This document shows positions 45,481 to 54,569 of a stretch of 64,000 bases of DNA, in pieces. How positions within the stretch are numbered: the first letter of the stretch is position 1; every line of letters begins with the position of its first letter. The DNA is from Flavonifractor hominis (lineage in GTDB: Bacteria > Bacillota > Clostridia > Oscillospirales > Oscillospiraceae), in the NCBI RefSeq assembly GCF_040095835.1, contig NZ_JBBMFT010000007.1, positions 51,809 to 115,808 on the forward strand. The letters are read 5' to 3'. The notes beneath the pieces were generated by a model. The model had not been told where the DNA came from, did not search any database, and was given only the letters and a program-made list of their open reading frames with translations. Both the position numbers and the translations under genes were made by a program.

Positions 45481-45518
45481 AAACCCGTCAGAATCCATGG
45501 ATTCTGACGGGTTTTCTC
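45481..45518 (+). terminator. Terminator after tRNA-fMet
   Basis: AAACCCGTCAGAATCC pairs with GGATTCTGACGGGTTTT, followed by CTCTTGTTTTC. It was probably brought in by the element. Confidence 0.9.
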
Positions 45519-45564
45519 TTGTTTTCATCATTTTTTCTGGATGATTATTTTTGCCGTTTTTATC

Positions 45565-45590
45565 TGACCCAAACCGTGACCCATACGGGA
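45565..45590. repeat. Paired TGACCCA repeats, left end (arm-site candidate)
   Basis: Two TGACCCA heptamers 12 bases apart, followed by ACGGGA. The same arrangement is seen at 62727-62752 near the other end, in the same orientation. Confidence 0.5.
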
Positions 45591-45601
45591 TCTCGGAGCG
45601 T

Positions 45602-46759
45602 TCAGGGCTGGAGACTGCCGGAGAGGATACTGCCCATCGTTTTGGCCGCCTGGCGCTGGGAGGCCGTGGTCACATGGGCGTAGGTGTCCAGGGTAAACCC
45701 CGCCGAGAAGTGCCCCAGCATTCCGGATACCGTTTTCACGTCCACCCCGTTCTGGAGGGCCAGGGTGGCAAATGTGTGACGCAAATCGTGGAACCTCACT
45801 CGAGGTAGCCCTGCCCGTTTCAGCACCCGGTGGAGCATGTGCAGCACGCTGTCCGGTGAAATCGGCCTGCCGGTGGGGCTAGGGAACACCCACGGGCTGT
45901 CTCCTGTTTTCTGTTTCTGTGCTTTCAGAACGCCTATCGTATCCTCTGCCAGCGGCAGGGTGCGGTAGGCGTTTTTCGTTTTCAGGGGCGCCTCCACCAC
46001 CTCGCCGTTGATCCGGGCGATCTGCCGCCGTACCCGGAGGTCACCCCGCTCCAAATCAATGTCCACCCATTTCAGGCCGAGAAGTTCTCCCCGGCGGAGC
46101 CCAGTAGCCAATTCCAGATAGTAGAGCTCAAACACGCCGCTGTCCTTGGACTCTCTCAGGAAGGACTGGAGCTGCTCCACCAGCAGGGTTTTCATCTCCT
46201 TGTGCTCCAGCCGGGGCAGGGCACAGCCCTCCGCAGGATTTGCGGTGATCAGTTTCTGCTCCCTGGCTAAGTTCATCGCAGAGGAGATGATCTGGTGGAT
46301 GTTCCGCACGGTCTTGGGGCTCAGCCCCTTGGCCTGGTGCCTGGACTCCAGCCGGCCTGCCCTTCCCTGCTCCAGCAGCTTCTTGTAGAACTTCTGCAAT
46401 TCCAGAGGAGTGAGTTTTTCCAGGGGGACCTTGCCAATGTTGGGTTTGATGTGGTTGTCGATGTAGCCCCGGTAGGTCTGGTGGGAGGATGGCCGTACTT
46501 TTATCTTGGCGTAGTGCTCAAACCACACCTCCATCCACTGCCCCACCGTGTACCGGCCAACCTTGGCCGTGTCCAGTCCTTTCGCTTCCTCGATTGCTTG
46601 TTTCAGCTTGGCCTTGGCCTCTGCCTGGGTTTTTCCCAGGACGTTCTTGTAGATGGCCCTGCCCGTCTCCGGGTCGCGGCCGGCGGTGTACCGGCCCTCC
46701 CAGCGACCGTCCTTGCGCTTGCGGAGGTTTCCCTCCCCGTTGGCTCTACGTTTTGCCAT
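45602..46759 (-). CDS. Tyrosine site-specific integrase
   Basis: A 385-residue phage/ICE-type integrase. It has an N-terminal AP2-like arm-binding domain (GRWEGRYTAGRDPETGRAIYK), a SAM-like core-binding domain (about 70-180) and the catalytic domain. The catalytic residues are visible: Arg in ATGLRRGELL, His and Arg in FHDLRHTFAT, His in GMLGHFS, and the Tyr nucleophile in TLDTYAHV. It is intact and adjacent to the tRNA-fMet attachment site, so it should catalyse integration and excision. AAAGGAGGTAATAAGCC precedes the ATG. No excisionase gene is seen. Confidence 0.96.
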   Translation of the reverse strand: MAKRRANGEGNLRKRKDGRWEGRYTAGRDPETGRAIYKNVLGKTQAEAKAKLKQAIEEAKGLDTAKVGRYTVGQWMEVWFEHYAKIKVRPSSHQTYRGYIDNHIKPNIGKVPLEKLTPLELQKFYKKLLEQGRAGRLESRHQAKGLSPKTVRNIHQIISSAMNLAREQKLITANPAEGCALPRLEHKEMKTLLVEQLQSFLRESKDSGVFELYYLELATGLRRGELLGLKWVDIDLERGDLRVRRQIARINGEVVEAPLKTKNAYRTLPLAEDTIGVLKAQKQKTGDSPWVFPSPTGRPISPDSVLHMLHRVLKRAGLPRVRFHDLRHTFATLALQNGVDVKTVSGMLGHFSAGFTLDTYAHVTTASQRQAAKTMGSILSGSLQP

Positions 46760-46841
46760 GGCTTATTACCTCCTTTGCAGCAACACAACATACCGCAGAA
46801 GAGGAGAAATAGCTAGGCCAACGACGCAGAGTTAACAGAAC

Positions 46842-46869
46842 ATTATCATTTGCCTTTTCTTTGTTACAA
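46842..46869 (-). promoter_or_regulatory. Possible promoter of the integrase gene
   Basis: Minus strand: TTGTAA, a 16-base spacer, GATAAT. Confidence 0.4.
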
Positions 46870-47188
46870 CGTATCATTTCCCGTCCAGCGCAAAAGACCC
46901 TATCTTTGTTTTATGTGGCGCAGGATTTGCGTACCCCGGCGTGGAAGGATGTCCCCAGCCCAAACGCCCCCACAGCGGCGGTCAAAAAGGCTGGAACCAG
47001 CTGGTAACACTGCCTTTCTCAATACTACCGACCACCTAAAACTTCGAACTCCGCCTTCAGCGACCACCTAAGCTTGGTCTGAGCCGAAATCCCGCAACCC
47101 CTTGGCACGCCCCGCACTGCGGGGCGTTGTGATTGGGCCGGCGGCGGTTCACCGACGTCGGTCCTTTATCCTAGTACTAAAATCGAAC

Positions 47189-47228
47189 GCCTCCGGAGAA
47201 CCCAGAATCGGGCCCCCGGAGGCCTTTT
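47189..47228 (+). terminator. Terminator-like hairpin
   Basis: GCCTCCGG pairs with CCGGAGGC, then CTTTTCTC. No plus-strand gene lies upstream within the element. Confidence 0.4.
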
Positions 47229-47555
47229 CTCTCTGGAATTCATGCTACTCTGGGAGGGCAGATTTTCCGTGACACTCCCGCCCAGGAACCACTTGCCCAC
47301 ACGCGGCCCAACGCCGCCAAAATCCCGTTTCAGGGGGCCCTGCCCCACCCCTGCCCCGAAACCGGCACACAGGGGTGACACGGCCGTGACGGCGGTCGCT
47401 CCCTGGCTTGTCCCTCTCTGCACTTTGCCGCACGCTGTGCGCTTCTCCCGAGAAGTGGGTGCGGGTTTCCGCCCGCAAAAGGCGTTTGGCAGGCACTTAC
47501 GGCAGTTCGCCTCCACCTCAGAATGGGCAAAATCTCTCCGAAAGGAAATTAACGA

Positions 47556-47584
47556 TTGACAACGAATAAAATGGGGAATACAAT
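47556..47584 (+). promoter_or_regulatory. Sigma-A promoter of the chelatase/transport operon
   Basis: TTGACA, a 17-base spacer, TACAAT. Transcription would begin a few bases before the cobalamin riboswitch. Confidence 0.88.
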
Positions 47585-47611
47585 CAAGTTGCTACAAATA
47601 AAATAGCGAAC

Positions 47612-47800
47612 GCACAGGTGCGTCTCCCCTCCGGGTGGAGACGGAAAAGGGAAGCCGGGTGAAACTCCCGCACAGGGCCGCTGCTGTAATTGCGGAGTCC
47701 CGCCAAAAATGCCACTGGCAGGTAATGCCGGGAAGGCTGGCGTGGACGGAGACGCATGAGTCAGAAAACCTGCCTGCTGCGTGCACAGGACATGCTCTTC
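47612..47800 (+). promoter_or_regulatory. Cobalamin riboswitch
   Basis: The conserved core elements appear in order: GGGAA and GGTGAAACTCC at 47650-47670, GCTGCTGTAAT, then CCACTGG, GCCGGGAAGGC, and the B12 box GAGTCAGAAAACCTGCC at about 47758-47775. Outer pairing CGCAC/GTGCG closes it. In this family adenosylcobalamin or a related corrinoid binds the aptamer and usually lowers expression. It controls the operon that follows, through the terminator at 47869-47904. Confidence 0.93.
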
Positions 47801-47868
47801 GGATCTCAGGAGCCAGTGTGCGGCAGAGGAATATCCCCCGTAGGCGGGGGATGAACTGTTTGCAGGAA

Positions 47869-47904
47869 AACCGGGATCGGAGCACGCTCCGACCCCGGTT
47901 TTTT
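47869..47904 (+). terminator. Riboswitch expression-platform terminator
   Basis: AACCGGG and CGGAGC pair with GCTCCG and CCCGGTT, followed by TTTT. It lies between the aptamer and the first gene, so ligand binding should end transcription early. Confidence 0.85.
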
Positions 47905-47943
47905 GCGTTCATCTTCCCGATACAGAAAGGCGGTCATGCGCAA

Positions 47944-48951
47944 ATGGAACGATACGAATACCCCTTCTCAGCCCTGGTGGGGCAGGAAAAGCTGAAAACC
48001 GCGCTGCTGCTCAACCTGGTGGAGCCCCGCCTGGGCGGCGTGCTGATCCAGGGGGAGAAAGGAACGGCCAAGTCCACGGCGGTGCGCGGTTTGGCAGAGC
48101 TGATGGACGAGGTGGAGGTGGCGGAGGGGTGCCCCTTCCACTGCCGGATGGATGGTGAGGCGCTGTGCGACGAGTGCCGGTCCAGCCCGGCCCGCCGCGC
48201 CGTTCCCTACCGCCGCCGAGTGGTGGAGCTCCCCGTAAGCGCCACCGAGGACCGGGTGGTGGGCACCCTGGATCTGGAGCGGGCGCTGAAGGAGGGCGTC
48301 CGCGCCTTTGAGCCCGGCCTGCTGGCCCAGGCCAATGGAAATATCCTCTACGTGGACGAGATCAACCTGCTGGAGGATCACATTGTGGACGTGCTGCTGG
48401 ACTCCGCCGCCATGGGGGTCAACACCGTGGAGCGGGAGGGGATCTCCTACAGCCATCCGGCCCGCTTCATCCTGGTGGGCACCATGAACCCGGAGGAGGG
48501 GGATCTGCGGCCCCAGCTGCTGGATCGCTTCGGCCTGATGGTGGAGGTGCACGGCGAACAGGAGGCGGAGGCCCGCAAGGAGGTGGTGCGCCGCCGCCTG
48601 GCCTTTGAGGAAAACCCCGCCGCCTTCTGCGCCCGCTGGGCGCCGGAGCAGGAGGCCCTCCGGCGTCGGATCGGGTCGGCCCAGGCCCTGCTGCCCCAGG
48701 TGTCCCTGCCCGAGCCCCTGTTCGATACCGTGGCCCGGGTGTGCACCGCTCTCCAGGTGGACGGCCACCGGGCGGACATCACCATGCTCAAGACGGCACG
48801 GGCTCTGGCGGCTCTGGAGGGCCGGACGGAGGCCGGAATGGAGGAGCTGCGGCGGGCGGCGGAACTGGCCCTGCCCCACCGCCTGCGCCGGGCCCCGTTT
48901 GAGCAGGCTGGAGATGCCGGCATCGACTGGGAGGCGCTGTTCTATGGATAG
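47944..48951 (+). CDS. ChlI/BchI-like chelatase AAA+ subunit
   Basis: A 335-residue AAA+ ATPase of the magnesium-chelatase I-subunit family. Walker A is GEKGTAKST (residues 37-45), and Walker B is ILYVDEIN. A four-Cys insert (Cys63, Cys67, Cys75, Cys78: GCPFHC...CDEC) probably binds a metal and is usual in this group. The family powers metal insertion into tetrapyrroles together with D and H (CobN) subunits, both of which follow. The ATG at 47944 has a weak AAAGG site. It overlaps the ChlD-like gene by eight bases. Confidence 0.9.
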   Translation: MERYEYPFSALVGQEKLKTALLLNLVEPRLGGVLIQGEKGTAKSTAVRGLAELMDEVEVAEGCPFHCRMDGEALCDECRSSPARRAVPYRRRVVELPVSATEDRVVGTLDLERALKEGVRAFEPGLLAQANGNILYVDEINLLEDHIVDVLLDSAAMGVNTVEREGISYSHPARFILVGTMNPEEGDLRPQLLDRFGLMVEVHGEQEAEARKEVVRRRLAFEENPAAFCARWAPEQEALRRRIGSAQALLPQVSLPEPLFDTVARVCTALQVDGHRADITMLKTARALAALEGRTEAGMEELRRAAELALPHRLRRAPFEQAGDAGIDWEALFYG

Positions 48952-50812
48952 GCCCCTGTATCCTTTCACCGCCGTGGTGGGGCAGGAGCGGGCAAAGCAG
49001 GCCCTCCTCTGCCTGGCGGTGGAGCCCCGCATCGGCGGGGTGCTGCTGTGCGGGGAAAAGGGGACGGCCAAGTCCACTCTGGTGCGGGCCCTGGGCGGCC
49101 TGGACGGAGTGCGCCTGCTGGAGCTGCCGGTAAGCGCCACGGAGGACATGCTGCTGGGCGGTGTGGAGCTGGAGGCGGCGGTGCGCACCGGCTGCAGAAC
49201 CTTCCAGCCCGGTTTGCTGGCCCGGGCCGACGGGGCGGTGCTCTATGCCGACGAGGTAAATCTGCTCCCCTCCGCCCTGACCGCCGCCCTGCTGGACACG
49301 CTGGAGACCGGAGTGTGCCGGGTGGAGCGGGACGGCATCTCCCACACCTGCCCCGCCCGCTTCGCCCTGGTGGGCACCATGAATCCGGAGGAGGGGACGC
49401 TCCGCCCCCAGCTGCTGGACCGCTTCGGCCTCTATGTGGCGGTAACGGGGGAGCGGGAGCCGGAGGCCCGGAAAGAGGTGGTGCGCCGCCGCTTGGCCTT
49501 TGAGGAAAACCCCGCCGCCTTTCGCGCCCAGTGGGCCCGGCGGGAGGAGCGGCTGGCCGGGCAGCTGGCCGCCGCCCGCGCCCTGCTGCCCCAGGTGGAC
49601 GTGGGGGAGGCGGAGGAGCAGGCCGCCTGCCTGCTGGCCCGGCAGGCCAACGCCGCCGGGCACCGGGCGGAGCTGGCCATCCTGCACACCGCCCGCGCCC
49701 TGGCCGCCTTGGCCGGGCGCACTTACATCAACTTGGAGGATCTCCACACGGCGGCGGAGCTGGCCCTGCCCCACCGCAGGCGGGAGGGAAGCGAAGGCCC
49801 GCCCCCGCGACAGGAGAGAGGGGAGGAGCCCCCTCGGGGATCTGGAGCGGACGGACAGGCCGGGGGCGGGGATGGACCGGCGGACGAGTCCCACCCCGCC
49901 GACGGGCCGCCGCAGGAGGGGGTTCAGGCCCCCGCGCCACCCACGGAGCAGGGGCCGTCCCGAGAGCGGTTGGAGCAGGGGGAGAACCTCTACGAGGTGA
50001 GAGCCCTGCTCACCACCCGGGCCGACCGCCTGGCCCGCCGGGGCAGCGGGCGGCGCAGCAAGACCCGCTCCGCCACCCGGCGGGGGCGGGCCGTGGGCGA
50101 CCGCATCCCCCGGGGGAAGGCGGAAGATCTGGCGGTGGGCGCCACGCTGCGGGCCGCCGCCCCCTATCAGTGGAGCCGGGGCGGCGGGCAGTCCGGCCTG
50201 GTCATCCTGCCCCCCGACCTGCGGGTGAAGGTGCGGGAAAGCCGCGTGGGTGCGGACATCGTGTTCGCCGTGGACGCCAGCGGCTCCATGGGTGCGGCCA
50301 GGCGGATGAAGGAGGTCAAGGAGGCGGTGCTCTCCATGCTGATGGACTCCTACCAGAAGCGGGATCAGGTGGGGCTGGTGGCCTTCCGGGGCGGGGAGGC
50401 CGCCGCTGTGCTGGAGCTCACCCGCAGCGTGGAGCTGGCCCAGCGGGAGCTCCAGGCCCTCCCCACCGGCGGGCGGACCCCGCTGGCCGCTGGGCTAGAG
50501 GAGGCCCGCCGCATGCTGGAGCGGCAGCGCCGCCGGGTGCGGGATTCCCTGCCCCTGCTGGTGCTCATCACCGACGGCCGGGCCAATTTCAGCCGGGGCG
50601 GCGACCCGGTGGAGGAGGCCCTGCGGGCCGCCCGGCGGGTGGCGGAGGCCCACATCCCAGCGGTGGTGATCGACACCGAGCGGCAGTTTGTCTCTCTGGG
50701 GCTGGCGGCTCAGGTGGCCCAGGTGATGGGTGCGCCCTGCTACCGGGTGGAGGAGCTGCGGGCCAGGCCGCTGGCCCAGCTGGTGCGCGGCCACAGCCCG
50801 GCGGCGGGTTAA
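48944..50812 (+). CDS. ChlD-like chelatase subunit, AAA+ plus von Willebrand A domain
   Basis: A 622-residue protein. The N-terminal AAA+ domain keeps an intact Walker A (GEKGTAKST) and Walker B region (ADEVNLL). A long Pro/Gly/acidic linker (about 285-350) follows, then a von Willebrand A domain with the MIDAS motif D444-A-S446-G-S448. This is the classic layout of ChlD/BchD, which bridges the I-subunit and the tetrapyrrole-binding subunit. It resembles the first gene over the AAA+ part, so one probably arose by duplication. The ATG lies inside the end of the ChlI-like gene, behind GGGAGGCG. Confidence 0.9.
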   Translation: MDRPLYPFTAVVGQERAKQALLCLAVEPRIGGVLLCGEKGTAKSTLVRALGGLDGVRLLELPVSATEDMLLGGVELEAAVRTGCRTFQPGLLARADGAVLYADEVNLLPSALTAALLDTLETGVCRVERDGISHTCPARFALVGTMNPEEGTLRPQLLDRFGLYVAVTGEREPEARKEVVRRRLAFEENPAAFRAQWARREERLAGQLAAARALLPQVDVGEAEEQAACLLARQANAAGHRAELAILHTARALAALAGRTYINLEDLHTAAELALPHRRREGSEGPPPRQERGEEPPRGSGADGQAGGGDGPADESHPADGPPQEGVQAPAPPTEQGPSRERLEQGENLYEVRALLTTRADRLARRGSGRRSKTRSATRRGRAVGDRIPRGKAEDLAVGATLRAAAPYQWSRGGGQSGLVILPPDLRVKVRESRVGADIVFAVDASGSMGAARRMKEVKEAVLSMLMDSYQKRDQVGLVAFRGGEAAAVLELTRSVELAQRELQALPTGGRTPLAAGLEEARRMLERQRRRVRDSLPLLVLITDGRANFSRGGDPVEEALRAARRVAEAHIPAVVIDTERQFVSLGLAAQVAQVMGAPCYRVEELRARPLAQLVRGHSPAAG

Positions 50813-50822
50813 GGAGGCGTCT

Positions 50823-53800
50823 ATGGTAAAGCTGCTTTTCGTGCTCATGAATGAATACCGGCTCTGGGCCCTGCCTCAGGCCCTGGCCGCCCTGGAGCGC
50901 CGGTACCCCGGCGCGGTGGAGGGCAGGGTCTACTCCGTGCGGGAGATAAATGCCGACGCCGGGCTGGAGCGGGCCCTTCTGGCCGACGGCGCGGCGGCGG
51001 ACATGGCCTTTCTGGCCTCCCATGGCTCGATTCAGAACCTGTACTGCTTTTCCCGGCTGTGGGAGGCGCTGGAGGGGCGGCCGGTCTATTTTACCTCCAC
51101 CATGGGGGACGAGCTGGCCGAGCTGCTCCCCAGGTTGGGGCTGGAGCCGGCCCTCTACGCCGCGCTGGACAGCTATTACCAGGCGGGGAGCCCGGGGGAT
51201 CTGGAGGGGCTGGTGCTCTGCGCCCTCAACGGCCGCTTCGGCGGGGATTATCCCCTCAGCCCTCCGAGCCCGCCCCGGGGGCAGGGGGTGTACACCCTGG
51301 AGGGCTTCCTGCCGCCGGAGAGGGAGGCGGGGTACCGGACACGGATGGCCGCCGAGACCCGGCCGGTCATCGGTGTGCTGATCCATGACCACTACGCCAG
51401 AACCGGCAATCTGGAGCATGTGGACGCCCTGCTGCGGGCCATTCAGGCCCGGGGGGGCGTCCCATACGCCCTGTCCGACTCCTTCGCCGCCGACCACGGG
51501 ACGGAGCAGGGCATCCTCTACCGGATGGAGCGGTTCTACCGCAGGGCGGACGGCACCCCCATTCCGGGGGCGCTGGTGGTGTCCTACGGCTTCAGCCTGA
51601 CCACCCTGGCCGGGCGGGAGGCCCGGGCGGGCCAGGTGCCCGCCAGCGTGTTTGAGAACTGGGGCCTGCCGGTGATCCAGGGACTCACCACCTACTTCAG
51701 TGCTGACGAGTACCGGCGGGATATCCGGGGCCTGGATCTGGTCTCCCTGCCCGTGTGCGTCTACCAGCCGGAGTTTGACGGGCAGCTCATTTCCGTGCCC
51801 TACGCGGTGACGGAGCGGACGGCGGACGGGCGGAAGGTGTGCCGCCCCCTGCCCGACCGGGTGACGAGGGTGGCGGAGCTGGCCTGCCGCTGGGCGGAAC
51901 TGGCCCGCAAGCCCATGCCGGAGAAAAAGGTGGCCGTCATCTTTCACAACATGCCGCCCCGCAGCGACACCATCGGCAGCGCCCACGGCCTGGACACGCC
52001 GGAGACGGTATTCCGGGTGGTGCGGGCCCTGGAGAGCCAGGGCCTGCGCACAGCCTACTCCTTTTCCAGCGGGGCGGAGATCATTGCCCGCATCCGGGCG
52101 GCGGTGACCAACGACAACCGCTGGCTCTCCCCGGAGGCCGCGCTGGAGCGGGCGGAGGCCACGGTGCCGGCGGAGCAGTATCAGGGGTGGTTCGACCGTC
52201 TTAACCCCGAGACCCGGGCCCAGATGGAGGAGAGCTGGGGCCCCGCCCCGGGCACCGTGATGGTGTCCGGGGGCCAGATCGTCATCCCCGGCATCCGAAA
52301 CGGCAGCCTCTTTGTGGGGGTGCAGCCCATGCGCTCGGCGCCGGAGCGGGCGGAGGAGCTCTACCACAGCACCGACAGCACCCCGCCCCACTCCTACCTG
52401 GCCTTTTACCGCTGGGTGGACGAGGTGTTCGGGGCGGACGTGGTGCTCCACGTGGGCACCCACGGCACCCTGGAGTGGCTACCGGGCAAGGAGATCGGCC
52501 TGTCCTCCGGCTGCTTCGGAGACATCTGCATCGGCGGGGTGCCCCACCTCTACATTTACAACATCAGCATCCTGGGGGAGGGGATGCAGGCCAAGCGCCG
52601 CTCCTACGCCTGCATACTCGACCACCTGATCCCCTCCATGGACGACGCGGACACCTACGGCGGCCTCACCGATCTGGACGAGGCCATCGACGGCTACTAT
52701 CACGCCCGCCAGGCCCGGCCTGCCCAGGTGCCCGCACTGCTGGAGCGGATCTTCACCTTGGCGGAGGAGCTGGAGGTGACTGCCGACCTCCAGATGGAGC
52801 GGGCGGATCTGGAGGCCGAGCCGGAGGATGGGGTGGCCCGCCTCCACCGCTGGATGAGCCGCATCAAGACCTCCCTGGTGCGGGACGGCCTGCACATCTA
52901 CGGCCAGCCCCCAGAGGGGGAGCGCTTCGACCACCTGGCCCGAGCCCTGGTGCGGGTGCCAAACGGCGCCGTGCCCGCCCTGGAGGACAGCATACTGCTG
53001 GCCCAGGGGTGGGCGCCCGAGGAGCTGCGGGCCGCGCCGGAGCGGCTCTACCCCGACGGGCGCACCGCCCTGCGCATTGTGGACGGGGCGATTGCGACGG
53101 CCCGGCGGCTCTTTGCCCGCCTGTCGGCGGAGGGCTACCGGCCGGAGGCTGCGGCGGAGCTCCTGGCGGAGGAGGGCTTTCCGGGGGACACCACCCCGCT
53201 GGCGCGGGTGCTGGACTTTGTCTGCACCCAGGCGGCGCCCCGGCTGCGCCAAACCACGGACGAGCTGGATCTGCTGCTGGCGGGGGTGGAGGGGCGCTTT
53301 GTCCCGCCCTTGCCCGGAGGCAGTCCCTCCCGGGGGAATGCCCACATCCTGCCCACGGGCCGGAACTTTTACGCCATCGACCCCGCCGCCGTACCCAGCC
53401 GGGCGGCATGGACGGTGGGACAGGCGCTGGCGGAGCAGGCGGTCGACGCCTACCGGGCCCAGAAGGGGGAACCCTGGCCGGAGAGTGTAGCGATCGTGGT
53501 CTACTCCGACGAGTGCATGAAAACCAACGGAGAGGACATCGCAGAGGTGTTCGCCCTGATGGGGGTGCGCCCCCGCTATCTGGGCCAGACGGACAAGGTG
53601 GTGGGGGTGGAGCCCATCCCCCTGGCGGAGCTGGGCCGCCCCCGCATCGACGCGGTGCTGCGCATCAGCGGCCTGTTCCGGGACACCTTCCCCAACGTGG
53701 TGGAGCTGGTGGAGCGGGCGGTGCTGGCCGTGGCCGGCCTGGATGAGCCCCCGGAGCAGAACTTTGTCAAAAAGCACACCGACCAGGAGCGGAAGCGGCT

Positions 53801-54569
53801 GGTGGCCGAGGGCCTGAGCGAAAATGAGGCGTTAGAGCAAGCATCCCTGCGGGTGTTCGGCTGCCCACCCGGCACCTACGGCGCAGGGGTGAGCAAGGCC
53901 ATCCACAGCCAGAACTGGGAGAGCTGGAGGGATCTGAGCCAGGTCTACACCCTCTGGAGCGCCCACGGGTACAGCAGCCGCTTCCACGGCCAGGCCATGC
54001 CGGAGCTGTTCCGCAGCCAGCTGTCCTCCGTGGGGATGACCATCAAGAACGAGTCGTCGGTGGAGATCGACATGCTGGACAGCGACGATTTTTACAGCTA
54101 TCATGGCGGCCTGATCGCCTGCGTCCGGGACTGCAGCGGGCAGAGGCCCGTCTCCGTGGCGGGCCTCACCGCCGACCCCGCCCGACCGGAGACCGCCCGT
54201 GTAGAGACCGAGCTGGCCCGGGTCATGCGCAGCCGCATCCTCAATCCCAAGTGGCTGGAGGGCCTGAAGCGCCACGGCTACAAGGGCGCCCAGGAGCTGT
54301 CCACCACCTTTGACACCTTTTTTGGCTGGGACGCGGCGGCGGAGGTGGCCTCCAACTGGATGTACGACGCCATGGCGCGGCAGTTCCTCCTGGACGAGGA
54401 GACCCGCCGGTGGATGGAGCAGGTCAACGACGCGGCGGTGCTCCAGATGAGCGAACGCTTCCTGGAGGCCCACCAGCGGGGTATGTGGCAGGCGGGTGAG
54501 GAGGAGCTGCGGGCCATCCGGCGCATCTACATGGACATGGAGGGCGTGATGGAGGACGGCTTTCAATGA
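50823..54569 (+). CDS. CobN/BchH-family large chelatase subunit
   Basis: A 1248-residue protein of the cobaltochelatase CobN/magnesium chelatase H family, the subunit that holds the tetrapyrrole. The family signature HVGTHGTLEWLPGKE is intact (His543, His547); DNRWLSP and PTGRNFYAIDP are also present. In aerobic B12 makers CobN inserts cobalt into hydrogenobyrinate diamide; other members insert magnesium, and HmuS of Bacteroides removes iron from heme. In an anaerobe the CobN route is unexpected, so the substrate here is open. GGAGG precedes the ATG. Its stop overlaps the radical SAM gene by four bases. Confidence 0.9.
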   Translation: MVKLLFVLMNEYRLWALPQALAALERRYPGAVEGRVYSVREINADAGLERALLADGAAADMAFLASHGSIQNLYCFSRLWEALEGRPVYFTSTMGDELAELLPRLGLEPALYAALDSYYQAGSPGDLEGLVLCALNGRFGGDYPLSPPSPPRGQGVYTLEGFLPPEREAGYRTRMAAETRPVIGVLIHDHYARTGNLEHVDALLRAIQARGGVPYALSDSFAADHGTEQGILYRMERFYRRADGTPIPGALVVSYGFSLTTLAGREARAGQVPASVFENWGLPVIQGLTTYFSADEYRRDIRGLDLVSLPVCVYQPEFDGQLISVPYAVTERTADGRKVCRPLPDRVTRVAELACRWAELARKPMPEKKVAVIFHNMPPRSDTIGSAHGLDTPETVFRVVRALESQGLRTAYSFSSGAEIIARIRAAVTNDNRWLSPEAALERAEATVPAEQYQGWFDRLNPETRAQMEESWGPAPGTVMVSGGQIVIPGIRNGSLFVGVQPMRSAPERAEELYHSTDSTPPHSYLAFYRWVDEVFGADVVLHVGTHGTLEWLPGKEIGLSSGCFGDICIGGVPHLYIYNISILGEGMQAKRRSYACILDHLIPSMDDADTYGGLTDLDEAIDGYYHARQARPAQVPALLERIFTLAEELEVTADLQMERADLEAEPEDGVARLHRWMSRIKTSLVRDGLHIYGQPPEGERFDHLARALVRVPNGAVPALEDSILLAQGWAPEELRAAPERLYPDGRTALRIVDGAIATARRLFARLSAEGYRPEAAAELLAEEGFPGDTTPLARVLDFVCTQAAPRLRQTTDELDLLLAGVEGRFVPPLPGGSPSRGNAHILPTGRNFYAIDPAAVPSRAAWTVGQALAEQAVDAYRAQKGEPWPESVAIVVYSDECMKTNGEDIAEVFALMGVRPRYLGQTDKVVGVEPIPLAELGRPRIDAVLRISGLFRDTFPNVVELVERAVLAVAGLDEPPEQNFVKKHTDQERKRLVAEGLSENEALEQASLRVFGCPPGTYGAGVSKAIHSQNWESWRDLSQVYTLWSAHGYSSRFHGQAMPELFRSQLSSVGMTIKNESSVEIDMLDSDDFYSYHGGLIACVRDCSGQRPVSVAGLTADPARPETARVETELARVMRSRILNPKWLEGLKRHGYKGAQELSTTFDTFFGWDAAAEVASNWMYDAMARQFLLDEETRRWMEQVNDAAVLQMSERFLEAHQRGMWQAGEEELRAIRRIYMDMEGVMEDGFQ

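Larger units (their letters stand above)
46760..47555. other. About 800 bases without a confident gene (element left part)
   Basis: This holds the integrase leader and promoter, two GACCACCTAA repeats (47028-47070), a CGCCCCGCA/TGCGGGGCG hairpin (47108-47126), and a terminator-like GCCTCCGG/CCGGAGGC hairpin with a short T-run (47189-47228). A 116-codon minus-strand frame at 47166-47516 is basic and has no ribosome-binding site or known domain; I do not call it. Confidence 0.55.

Noticed and set aside
47166..47516. Minus-strand frame of 116 codons as a gene
   Set aside because: No ribosome-binding site, no domain, and unusual basic composition; it overlaps a terminator-like hairpin.
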